Below, piece by piece: positions 1 through 10,387 of a DNA stretch of 64,000 nucleotides. The stretch spans positions 314,088-378,087 of the forward strand of contig MSJH02000807.1 of assembly GCA_001931875.2 (NCBI GenBank), in the 5' to 3' direction. Within the stretch, counting starts at the first letter, position 1, and the number at the start of each line of letters is the position of its first letter. The position numbers and the translations under genes are program-made. The DNA is from Byssochlamys sp. IMV 00236. Its lineage: Eukaryota; Ascomycota; Eurotiomycetes; Eurotiales; Thermoascaceae. The notes under the pieces were generated by a model, which was given only the letters and a program-made list of their open reading frames with translations, did not search any database and was not told the DNA's origin.

Positions 1-246
1 TCCACTCCTCCAATCTCTCAAGACCTGGTAGCGCGCATCCAAGGAGCCATCCGCAAGGAACTCAGCCCACGCCACGTCCCCGGCATCGTGGATGCCTGTC
101 CAGAGATCCCCGTTACGTCGAATGGAAAAAAGGTCGAAAATGCAGTGAAGCAGATTCTTTGTGGGTTGAATATCAAGACTGGTGCAAGTGTCGCTAATGC
201 TTCTTGTCTTGACTGGTACAGAGACTGGGCTGCAAAAAATCCTTAG
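1..246 (+). CDS. Acetoacetyl-CoA synthetase-type acyl-CoA ligase, C-terminal end (partial)
   Basis: The reading frame is open from base 1 to a TAG at 244-246 and gives 81 residues. They include the C-terminal subdomain features of adenylate-forming enzymes: an RKELSPRHVP stretch followed by a SNGKKVENAVK motif, where the Lys in the GKK sequence sits at the position of the catalytic lysine of the acyl-CoA synthetase family. The spacing and the C-terminal tail (DWYRDWAAKNP) fit acetoacetyl-CoA synthetase better than acetyl-CoA synthetase. Such enzymes activate acetoacetate to acetoacetyl-CoA in the cytosol. The catalytic N-terminal domain lies outside the window, so the exact substrate is inferred from family resemblance only. 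The next gene on the same strand starts 878 bases downstream. Confidence 0.72.
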   Translation, partial: STPPISQDLVARIQGAIRKELSPRHVPGIVDACPEIPVTSNGKKVENAVKQILCGLNIKTGASVANASCLDWYRDWAAKNP

Positions 247-1124
247 ATAGAGTATCGGTCGGTCCTTTGGTGTCCTCTAGCTCGTTCGTTTTAGAGAGCA
301 GAACTCTAGATAAATAGAGAGTGTATATAGATGGAGGGAACTCGCTTCTTTCCTTTAAAAAAAAGAAACAAAGAAAAAAAGACAGGCAAATCAACTATTA
401 TATATATCCAACTCTACCATACAAAAAGCAAAGTCCCCTCAGATAGATCCCAACTTTCAAAATCCACTATACTCTAGAAGTATCAGCAATCTATAGTTAT
501 ACAATACCCACTCCACTACGTAGTGAGTCGTACGTAACATTCCAATCTCCAAAAAAATACAGCTTAAAATTACCTCATATCCATTAAACAAACCAAAACC
601 TTATCGAACTACTCTGAAAGCCTCAACCCAACAAGAAGAAAAAAAAAAAAAAAAGCCCCCAATAACATCGGAACCTTCCATACCATTCCTCATTTACTCA
701 TATTCATTCTGATACTCAGAAGAAAACCGGTATGGCATGAAACCTATGGAATTGACGTCCGGTTGATATGATATGATATAATATGCGCGGAAAGACATTG
801 GTGGATTTAAGATACCGAATAGCCACTACAACCAACAAGTGGCTGAGGGGCGATTATTTTTTTTTATAATGAAGATATGATGAGATGGGGATCCTGAGTA
901 TATTCCTTAAGATTTAGTTCTTTTTTCTTTTCCTTTTTTTTTTAAATTCCAGCGTGCACAAACTGACGAGGTAATAGGATTCTATATCTCCGCTTGCCAC
1001 CAGGATAATAATTATAGGAGCTAGATTTTGTGGTTTATGGTCTTTTCTGGCAATACTAGCTGCTAGAATTTCTCTTTATTCGCCCTCTTACAAACAAAAT
1101 TGAGGAGCTACAATCAATAGAACC
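247..1124. other. Intergenic region: 3' UTR plus promoter of the dehydrogenase gene
   Basis: No coding potential was seen. The stretch is AT-rich with poly-A/poly-T tracts (around 635-655, 856-864 and 935-944) and a short TGATATGATATAATATG repeat near 765-784. It would hold the terminator of the upstream synthetase and the promoter of the gene at 1125. No specific operator could be assigned. Confidence 0.5.
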
Positions 1125-2713
1125 ATGTCCAACAAGTACATGCGCGCTACCGTCTGGGAAGGGAAACCCTACCATATGACAGTGAAAGATTGGCCGATGC
1201 CGATAATTCGAGATGCTCGAGACGTCATCGTTCGACTTACCACTGCTGCGATCTGCGGGTCGGATTTGCATGATTATCACGGTATGTATATTACTCTATA
1301 TAATCTAGTCACGTCTGATCTGGATTGGAAGACGCTGGTCGGAGCGCGGTAGATAGGCGCCGAGCTGATGCGAGATTTAATTAATTAGGTCGTCTTGGTA
1401 GTAAGAATCCCCCGTGGGTGATGGGTCATGAGGGCGTGGGGATCGTCACGGAACTTGGTGATGCGGTCTCTTCGCTGAAGAAGGGGGATCGTGTTATCGT
1501 CTCGTATGTATCATGGAGTCGTGAGTTGAAAGGGGTTGATGGTTTTTAAATTGTGGTATAGTGCTGATGTATGTTACAAGGGCGGCTCCGGCTTGCGGCT
1601 TCTGTAACAATTGCGTGATGAACAACTTTTCTTACTGTCTGAATGTCAATCCTCCGTCTGAGGGAGGTCTGTTTGGGGAGGGCGCTGATTTCGGTAACGT
1701 CCATGGCCATTTTGGAGGCACTCAAGGTCCGTGGAACATATCTCATCAGATCAGGAGAGCGACAATCGCTAACAGTGTCTTGCCAGCGGAATATATACGA
1801 GTACCATTTGCAGATGAAAGCTGCATCTTGCTTCCGCATGGGAAGGATAAGGAGGCTGACTTTGTGATGGTCAGTGACATCTTCTGTACAGCGTGAGTAG
1901 ATAAGCTAGTCTCCTTCCTCTGGAAACTCAAACTGAGTATCTCTCAGCTGGTGGGGTCTCGGCTCCTCTGGTTTCCGGGCTGGTGAATCGGTTGCCATCT
2001 TTGGTGCTGGTCCAGTTGGTTTGCTGGCGGCACACAGCGCTGTTCTACAGGGTGCTCGCGTGGTTTATAGCATCGACCATGTGGATGCTCGTCTTGCGAA
2101 AGCTGGATCCATCGGCGCAGTTCCCATCAACTTCACCAAGACCGACCCAATCGCGGAGATCATGAAACGTGAGCCCCGAGGCACGGACCGTAGCTTAGAC
2201 TGTGTTGGATTCGAATGCTTGAACGCTGAACTCAAGGCTGCCCCCGGCTATGTCATCTCGCAGTGTATCTCCGCGACTGCTCCCGGCGGTGGCATCGGCA
2301 TCGTAGGTATCTATTGGCCCTCAACGGGTCCAACTGCTGGGGCACCGTACTCGGATCCAGCCCTGAACACATTCACTGTTCCTGTTGGAGAACTCTGGAT
2401 GAAAGGTCTCACCGTTGGCACTGGAATTGCCGAGATTAGAAGATTCCAAACTCTTCTCAGAGACCTGATTGCAAGCGGCACTGCAAATCCGGCGTTCATT
2501 GTCACCAAGGAGATAGACATTGAAGGAGTCCCTGATGCATACCGGGAGTTTTCTGCACACAGGCAGACAAAGATCCTGATTCGATTCCGTTGGAATGATT
2601 CTGAGAAGGAGGCGCCAAAAAGTACGACTGAAGAGCGTGCTCATCGACCAAATATTCCCGATGGAGACGTCCCCGAAGATTCTTCGGAGACGTATCGGGG
2701 TAACATCCATTGA
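1125..2713 (+). CDS. Zinc-dependent alcohol dehydrogenase, glutathione-independent formaldehyde dehydrogenase-like
   Basis: Four exons are proposed: 1125-1281, 1389-1503, 1581-1892 and 1948-2713, giving 449 residues. The protein is a medium-chain dehydrogenase. The catalytic zinc site is visible as Cys44 in CGSDLHDYHG and His66-Glu67 in GHEG. The structural zinc loop is CGFCNNC followed by a downstream YC. The Rossmann nucleotide motif is GAGPVG. The DLHDYHG context and the two-part C-terminal half resemble the glutathione-independent formaldehyde dehydrogenase subgroup rather than yeast ADH. The family oxidises alcohols or aldehydes with NAD in the cytosol; the substrate here is unknown. The family usually ends near the IRF sequence, but this frame continues for about 40 polar residues to the TGA at 2711-2713, so a missed 3' splice site or a real tail is possible. 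The ATG at 1125 is the first in frame and sits just before the conserved MRATVWEG start. Confidence 0.85.
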
Positions 2714-3110
2714 GAAGTATGGGGAAACGTTTTCTCTCCATAGGCTGCATCGTGCATTGTATCCCAGGCATGAGCTGCTGACGTTATTCAGTGTCAATAG
2801 TTATCTTGTTTTGAGAAAATCAGGGCTTGCAGTCCGGTCTAGGCCCCTTTGCAAGTCGAGCAAGCACAATTGCGTAGTATACTAGACAATCCGAATATCT
2901 TCTATTTCCAATCGTCCTTGTTTTTGTAATGGTAGATCGTCTGGACCTTGACTGGGGATCTGATTAGATAAGCCGCGTATGTCGGGCCAAAATTCGCCGC
3001 TCCGGCCAGCAAGAAAGCCTTCCTGGTTTTTACAAACATCACGGAGATCACGATAAGAGGAGAAACGGAGAGGACTGCGGCACTCCGTTTCTATATTCAT
3101 AGTCACTACA
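2714..3110. other. Intergenic region upstream of the MPP-alpha gene
   Basis: This 397-base gap separates two genes on the same strand. No open frame of interest was found on either strand. It should contain the 3' UTR of the dehydrogenase and the promoter and 5' leader of the peptidase gene. No motif stands out. Confidence 0.45.
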
Positions 3111-4918
3111 ATGCGTCGCTCAGCGCTGCGAGCCGTCGAGTCGGCCAAGCCCCTCGCTCGAACTGCTCCTCGTACAGCTTCAAGGAACTTCGCTACTACT
3201 GTCGGAGAGCCGAAGGTCAAGGTACGGCAATGGTCTGGATCGCCCGTCTCCTACATCTTCTGACTTGATTTACTGTGTAGGATCCTGCAGAGCTCGACCA
3301 GATCACAACACTGCCAAATGGAGTCCGTGTAGCCACCGAATCTCTACCGGGCCCCTTCTCCGGCGTCGGAGTATATGTCGATGCTGGATCTCGGTATGAG
3401 GATGACAGTCTTCGGGGCGTGAGCCATATCATGGACCGCCTGGCCTTCAAATCGACCAAGTCACGGTCAGGGGATGAGATGCTTGAGGCATTGGAGGCTC
3501 TTGGAGGAAATATCCAATGTGCATCGTCCCGCGAGTCCTTGATGTACCAGTCGGCGAGTTTCAATTCCGCCGTCCCAACAACACTTGGTCTCCTAGCAGA
3601 AACGATCCGTGAACCACTGATCACGGATGAAGAAGTCGATCAGCAGCTCGCGACTGCGGAGTATGAGATCGGAGAGATCTGGTCGAAGCCGGAGCTCATC
3701 CTCCCTGAGCTTGTTCACATGGCTGCGTACAAGAATAACACTCTCGGAAACCCACTGCTATGTCCGGAGGAGAGGTTAGGAGAGATCAACAAGGCTGTTG
3801 TTGAGAAGTATCGCAAGACATTCTTCAACCCAGATAGGATGGTTGTTGCCTTTGCCGGTGTTCCCCACGAGGAGGCCGTAAAGCTCACCGAGAAGTTCTT
3901 CGGAGATATGAAGAAGAGTGAGGGCCCTGTTCTCTCTGGGGTTGGAATTGAGACCTCCCTTTCAGATTCCGAATCAGCCAAGCAGGAGCGTCAGGTGCCT
4001 ACTGTCCCTCAGTTCAGTCCAACCTCGACAACCTCCAACACCGCGCATCTTTCGTCGCAGTCGAATATCCTTTCGAAGATTCCTTTCCTCAAAAAGTTCT
4101 CTACACCTCACAATGAAACAACGGTCTCGCCCATTGACTCCAGTCTCATTCAGTCATCGACGTTGGACCTCAACCGCCCTGCCCATTATACCGGCGGCTT
4201 CCTCTCGCTCCCTCCTATTCCGCCTCCCGCAAATCCTATGCTGCCCCGTCTGAGTCACATCCACCTCGCCTTTGAGGCCCTTCCCATCTCCTCTCCTGAT
4301 ATTTATGCACTCGCGACCCTGCAGACCCTTCTGGGAGGTGGCGGATCTTTCTCTGCCGGCGGTCCCGGAAAGGGCATGTACTCCCGTCTCTACACCAACG
4401 TGCTGAACCAGCACGGATGGGTTGAAAGCTGCATTGCCTTCAACCACAGCTACACTGACAGCGGTCTCTTTGGTATCTCTGCGTCATGCAGTCCCACGCG
4501 AACTGCTCAGATGCTCGAGGTTATGTGCCGGGAGCTGCAGGCCCTGACCTCTGACACCGGCTACTCCGCTCTGCAGCCGCAGGAGGTCAACCGTGCTAAG
4601 AACCAGCTCCGTTCTTCTCTCCTGATGAATCTGGAGTCGCGCATGGTTGAGCTCGAGGACCTCGGCCGACAGGTCCAGGTCCACGGCCGCAAAGTTCCGG
4701 TCAAGGAGATGTGCGAGAAGATCGAGTCACTGACCGTCGAGGACCTGCGACGGGTGGCCAAGCAGGTCTTTGGCGGCCACGTAAACAACCGGGGACAGGG
4801 CACAGGCAAGCCGACGGTCGTGCTTCAGGAAGGAGAGTTGGAAGGCTACAAGCTGCGACCGTTCCCTTGGGAAGAGATCCAGGAGCGGATTTCCCGATGG
4901 AAGCTGGGGAGGCTGTAG
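3111..4918 (+). CDS. Mitochondrial processing peptidase, alpha subunit (Mas2/MPP-alpha)
   Basis: Two exons, 3111-3221 and 3281-4918, encode 582 residues. Exon 1 codes almost exactly for the presequence, which is rich in Arg, Ser and Ala and lacks acidic residues near its start, so the mature protein begins close to the splice junction. The M16 peptidase fold follows. The catalytic HxxEH of the beta subunit is replaced by HIMDR at residues 86-90, as expected for the non-catalytic alpha subunit. The glycine-rich loop LLGGGGSFSAGGPGKGMYSR at about 387-406 is the substrate-binding flap typical of MPP-alpha. A Ser/Pro-rich insert at about 230-305 is a feature of fungal alpha subunits. In the matrix the protein pairs with the beta subunit and removes presequences from imported proteins. 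Tom22 is encoded 730 bases downstream on the same strand. Confidence 0.95.
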
Positions 4919-5646
4919 ATAGTTATAGTTCCCCGGCGGCCATGTAGCACTATTACATCACTGTTGATTAATGTACAATATAGATCTTTTCTTTTTTATG
5001 TGCATTTTCCCTTCAGCGGTCCACGGTGATCTGGATAAGACACGGCATGTGAAGTGATGATACTCATGGTGACGATTACCACCAGTACTAGAGTATATAG
5101 ATAATAATGAATTCTCACCTCATTTGAGACTGAATGTTATGCGTTCTCGTCTTATTTTCGAGCCAGTCCATAGAGAACGACGGGTGTGATCTGCTTTCTA
5201 GGGAGGCTACGGATATACGGATTTCACGGTCGCGTATGAAAGTGGCCATTGTAAGTATGTAGATTGTCCTCACGGAAAGACCATGCCACGAGATTCGAAA
5301 CCACACTTGGGATTGCAGGAAGACAACAAGTAATAATATGTAAAACATAGTTGCAGTCAATAATGATCACCCACAAGAAGTGCTGTAAAGAGAACGTCGT
5401 CATCGGGCCGGTGTCCAAGCTCCTTGCCGCTTCTGGGACGGAAAAAGTTGGACTGAACCTTCGACCGCCCAAAAGTTAAGTCGTCCATCGCTCATCCGGC
5501 AATCCAACACTCGACAACTTCAACACCTCCTCCAGAACATTCACAGTTCACGGTGTAGATTGTTGACGGTTTCTTTTCTTATCAACGCTTTATTTCTTCT
5601 TTCCGGAATACCCTTTTTATTCAATTTTTAATACACCACCGCCACA
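4919..5646. other. Intergenic region between MPP-alpha and Tom22 genes
   Basis: The first part is the peptidase 3' UTR. The last 100 bases before the ATG are rich in pyrimidine blocks (TTTCTTTTCTTATC, TTATTTCTTCTTTCC), which is usual for leaders of highly expressed fungal genes. Short minus-strand open frames at 5115-5472 have no family features and were not accepted. Confidence 0.45.
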
Positions 5647-6545
5647 ATGGTCAAGCTCACCGAGGTCGAGGACGAACACTTCAAGGAGAAGCCCGCCCCT
5701 TCCAAGAACGACGTGCTCCTTGCGTCTGACGATGAGGAGGATGACTTTACCGACACTGGTGAGTATTGAATGAATCCTTCCATCATCGCGACAGTTTTGA
5801 GGTTCGGGGTTCTTTTCGCGGAAGCGCCAGCTGCCACGGGCGCTCGCACGCGGTCAGATTCTGCATCAGTTGAATGCCTCTACTTTCAATCATGCCAGCG
5901 GCCTTCTCAATTGTGTCCAAGTGCCATGAGCCGGTCGCAGGGGCATTCCGGATCAGATCGCTCTGCAAATTGGCCCGATAACAAAAGTTGACACTTTCTC
6001 TTTCCCAACCACCAGAGTCCGAAATCTCGACCGACTCCGCTCTTGAAATCGAGAACGAGACCCTATACGAGCGTATCTACGCTCTGAAGGACATCATTCC
6101 TCCGGCTCATCGCCGCCGTTTCTTCAACACTGTCGACTCGGTCACATCCTTCACAAAGTCCAGTCTGTTGTTCAGCGGTCGGGCATTGTGGATCATAAGC
6201 ACCAGCGCCTTCCTGCTTGGTGTTCCGTGGGCGCTGGCCTACGCCGAGGAGGAGCAGTATGTCCAGATGGAGCGCGAGCAGGGTATGATACGGGGTGCTA
6301 ATGAGGTTCGTTGACACTTTCATCCCGTTTATCGTTATTTGTCATCCCGGTAATTATGGCCTTCACGTCTGCTGGAGCCCGCATCAAGAAATAAGGCCCC
6401 TACTTTCGGAACCTGAGTGAAGACACAAGGAGATGCCAATTCTACAGAATTCTCGGAATAAAACGCTGACATCATTACTCTTACGCAGATGCTCGCCCCT
6501 GGCATCCCCGGCACTGAGGAGCAGAAGAGCCAGCCCACTCTGTAA
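5647..6545 (+). CDS. Mitochondrial import receptor subunit Tom22
   Basis: Three exons, 5647-5758, 6016-6305 and 6489-6545, encode 152 residues, the same length as the yeast protein. The N-terminal cytosolic part is strongly acidic (SDDEEDDFTDT, then ENET), giving the negative presequence-binding surface of this receptor. The segment ERIYALKDIIPPAHRRR matches the conserved region just before the membrane anchor. A single transmembrane helix spans about residues 94-114 (ALWIISTSAFLLGVPWALAYA), and a short Gln/Glu-rich tail faces the intermembrane space. Tom22 is the central receptor and organiser of the TOM translocase in the outer membrane. The first intron is long for this genome (257 nt). 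The last coding exon has only 18 sense codons. Confidence 0.95.
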
Positions 6546-7461
6546 ATCAACCCATTTAACGCAAGGAAGCATAGGACTGTGGAGGGATCTGAATAGATCT
6601 ATTTTTGCTGATAGATTGGACCACTGCGTCTCTGACACCGGTCATGATGTAAACCTGTCTGACGACCTTCAAGAAGACCCGAGGCAAGGGAGGTGTACAA
6701 ATCGTGCTTCTAGCGATGCCTGCGGAAATTGTTTTCATGAGGTCAAAGACGGTGCATTGCTTGATTCGACGAGGTCATGGATGTCAAGTCTCCCGAGGTG
6801 GAGAATACAGAATCACCATGGATGAGACTGATTCCGGCTAGTGATTCTTCTCACAATCTCTGACTCCCTCTGCGTCTGTTCTTCCGTCATTTTTATCCTC
6901 TCTCTCCCACTCACTCATCCTGCGGATCTCACGCACACGTGTGATCCGTCATGTACTTGTACTACGATTCTTTATAAACTCTGTGATTTATACACGTCAT
7001 GGGATGTCCAAATGGATTTGGTTTAAGAACTTTCAATGCTCCTTCATTATGTCATGAATGTTCAACTTAGGAAAATAGACAACCGATATATCATATGCGG
7101 TACCATCTGTAAGAAGTACCAGGCGTGTCAATATGATGATGACCCTCTCGTGATCACATTTGATGTATGTGCTAGTTAGAAAAAGGGGGATACAAGAAAT
7201 GTTAATTAGGGGTATCTCTGAAGGAAAAGCTTCTCCGAAGAAACAACAGATAGTCACCAGCGGGCCAGAGGCAAAATAAATATGTCAACGCTTTTGGAGG
7301 CAATATGTCCACTGAAAAGAAAAGATAAAAGAATATTCAAAGGTCATACATAATCATGTATGGAATTTTCTTCACCACCGACTCTCCTAGTGATATATAT
7401 TGTCAGCGATACACATCTCATCTCATAGCTTGTTTGAGAAAGGAAAAAAGAAAAAGAAGAG
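6546..7461. other. Convergent intergenic region (Tom22 3' end / DUF4211 gene 3' end)
   Basis: The two flanking genes point toward each other, so this 916-base stretch is 3' UTR and spacer. A + strand open frame at 6433-6825 overlaps the last Tom22 exon in another frame and shows no family features. The final 100 bases are A/G-rich (GAAAGGAAAAAAGAAAAAGAAG). A possible extra terminal intron of the minus-strand gene could start at its GGTATGG near 7471-7477. Confidence 0.45.
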
Positions 7462-9766
7462 CTAGATCCATACCGTAGTCTCCCTGGCAGCCGTCAAGTT
7501 GATATGGAAATCACGCCAGAGTCTCTTAACTTCGCCAGTCTCGACCATGTTGTCGACGACCTCGTTGGCGTACTTGGTCTGTCGTTTCACGCTCCAGTGG
7601 CTGCGTTCGATGATCTTTTCGTCGCTGAAAACGCCCTGGTGCTCAAGATAGCCGATGACCCATTCGCTGAGGTGGAAGCGCCAGTGGACGAGGGTGTGTG
7701 CCATTGTGGCGCGGGATTTGCAGTGTCTGGGAAGATGTCAGCGTGGATAAATCTGGGGATCTCTTTTTTCTCTTCAAGAGCAGAGACATGGGTTTACGGG
7801 GGCATTGTCGAGATTACCAACCTTCCCAAGTAGAATCGTCTGTCTTCGTCTGGCAGCGGGTTGCCATCCTTATCCTTGTCTCTGGTGTCGTGAGACTCCT
7901 CGGATTGTTCATCACTGTCTTCCTCGTCCGAGAGCGGTTCGAGAGTCTCGAGAGAATAAGGCTTCCCGTACAGTTTGACATCAAAGGACGCAGGGTGACC
8001 AGATCTATTGCAGGCGTCGCAAGGATGACCTTCCGTTATAGGGAAGAGAGTCACCTCTATTTGCGGCCGTGCCATTAAGGCTCTACGGAAGTCGGAGTTC
8101 CACACTGTAGAGACGAGTTGAGATCCAGCTCGACCTTTGACCTCATCCTCCAACTTCATGAAAGCAACCTGGTAGACGGGATCATTGCGAGGGAAGGCGG
8201 GATTGAGCTTGTTGTGCACCATCCATTCCACGACGTCTCTGAAGAACTCCTTGGGCTTTTTGTAGCTGTGTCGTGTGAATTCAAACGGCATATCGGCAAG
8301 ATCGGTGGGAGCGCCTAGTTCACCCTCGTCATCCTGGAGCACAAAGTCGTCCTCATACCGGTCCAGATCTTCGTTTTCAGATACTGGCGGTTCAACATCG
8401 CTGTCCTGGCTACTTTCTGACCCAGAATCGTCCTCAAGCTCCTCAACTGATTCGCTCTGTTCACCTTCACCATCAGACTCGTTGTCTGAATGCTGAGATT
8501 CCGAAACGCTTATTGCTTTCTCGCCGGCACGCCTTCGACGGAGCAGCTCTAGCTGCTTCTGTCTTGTAAGGCGCGCAGAATCAGCTGGCCGACCACGAGT
8601 GCGCGTCTTCTTGACAGCTGCATCAGAATGTCAGCATCATATGCTACATTAGAGACCAGGGAAATAGTATTACCTGAGTCCTTCAAATCCTCGAGATCCT
8701 CTTCCAGATCGAGCCGATCCTGGTCGGAAGTTTGGCGAGGTGTCCGAAGAGCTTCTGGTCCATTGTCCAACCTCCTTCTCTTCGCAGGAGAAGACAATAT
8801 TACATCGTCCGAATCATCCGAATCATCAACAGGAAACGCAGTACTCGGTGCTGCTCCACGTTTCAAACGTCGAGTGGTCGAATGAGTGACCACCTCGTCC
8901 TCATCGCTTGCCCCCGCAGAGTTCTGTTCGAAAGGCTGCTGATTCGATGGTCGTGTACGGGACGAACGCCCAGTCAGCACCGGAGACTCAGAATCATCTT
9001 CAGACTCCGTAGCGGTATATTTCCTTTTCAGTGGCGTCCTCATTTCTGCATTTGACCCCTTATTGCGTGAAGTTTTGCCCGAACGAAGCTTCCTACTGCT
9101 GCTCGAAGAAGACTTCTCACTAGATTCCTTCCCTTCGTGAGACTTCCTCGTTGTTGGAACAGGCGTAGCAGATCCGTCAGAATCGCTTTCACTATCCTCA
9201 TCAAAAACGACCACTCCAGACTGTCCCCGTCGTCTGCGAGCAGAAGCTTGTACAATTTCATCATCTTCATCCGACGATGCTGATAACCGTGACTGTGACT
9301 GTGACTGTCGAACCGAAGACTCCTTCCTCTCATCATCGCTCGATTCTTCTTCCTTAATTTGCCCTCAACCCCACAATGTCAGTTACGATCATTCAGTTCT
9401 CTTCTTCCTTTCTCTTCCAACCAATCAACCGAACTCAGAATGGATGTATCTCTCACCTTCATCTCCCTTTCCCTTCACTTTATATTTAGACCCCTTCTTC
9501 TTGTTCTTCCTATCCTTCTTCTTCTTCTTAACCGGAGTACTCAAACTCGAAACCTCAACACTACCCGCTGCTCCATCATTGCGACTAAAAGCCGGATAGT
9601 CATCGATTCGTAACCCACGCGAAAGTGTGACCTTAGACGGATGCTCATATCGAACTTTAGCCACGCGGTCAGAGCCAGGACTGCGCTCAGCCCCCGGGGA
9701 GGCTGAGCTTGCCACGGGCGTGAAGGATAGACGCGTCTGCTTGACTTTGCCGTATGTGCGGGGCAT
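7462..9766 (-). CDS. DUF4211 domain protein, probable nuclear factor
   Basis: Four exons on the minus strand (9766-9457, 9363-8674, 8617-7822 and 7726-7462) encode 686 residues. The first 60% is low-complexity and charged: Lys runs (KKKKKDRKNKKKGSK), Ser/Asp/Glu blocks and several basic clusters such as KRKY and AKRRRL, which suggest nuclear localisation. The C-terminal part, from about residue 423, is the DUF4211 domain. It has the ordered features MPFEFTRHS..KEFFRDVVEWMV, a CDACNRSGHPAS zinc-ribbon-like pair of cysteines, FYLGR, and HCKSRATMAHTLVHWRFHL. The family is of unknown molecular function, and its acidic/basic N-terminus suggests chromatin contact. The C-terminus is uncertain: a donor-like GGTATGG a few codons before the stop could splice to an alternative short tail. 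Confidence 0.85.
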
Positions 9767-10387
9767 GGTGGTGTTCAGAGGAGGGTGGGGGGATGGAGAG
9801 GTATGTGGTATTCGTTATTTCCATGCGGAGGGAAGAAGGAATCTGTGAGAATCTCCGGGATATGGTTAAGAGATCTTGTACGTTGTTCGATTTTTTCCAG
9901 CGCGAGCTGGTCCCCTCATCTGAAGAGTTTCGCGGCGGGTTGCGCGTAGATTGGTACACGAAATCACGTGGATGTTACTACTGCTTTAGAGAGGAAGGAT
10001 GTCTTGAATCAACGATTGTGTTACTCAACACTTATTTTACCATAAAAACGGGAGCTTTCAGTTATATTGCATATTGTAGATTGTATATTTCATATCGTAA
10101 TAATGATAATAATATATTGAGTCCGAAAATGGTCTAATCGGCCCCAATTCTGGACCCGCGCGCCAGTCCAGGAATGGGTTCGCTGTGCCAAAGCCATATG
10201 TATCCAAACGCCGTGAGATAATGCATTGTAAAACGCCGTTGCAGGGCAGATCTGACTGCCATAATGTTCTCCAAAATAGAAAACCCATCAGAAGAATCAA
10301 TACAGCCATGCACCTTCGTCATCGTCATCATAGACACCGTACCATGCACGGAGGCCGGTGTCGGTTGTGAGTCTATTGGAAATACCA
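9767..10387. other. Intergenic region between the DUF4211 gene and the PQ-loop gene
   Basis: This 621-base stretch contains the promoter of the DUF4211 gene and the 3' UTR of the transporter gene, both on the minus strand. The stretch 10070-10120 is AT-rich (TATTTCATATCGTAATAATGATAATAATATATTG). No independent gene is supported. Confidence 0.45.

Noticed and set aside
5115..5472. Minus-strand frames upstream of Tom22
   Set aside because: They are short, hydrophobic and overlapping in two phases, with no start context or family feature.
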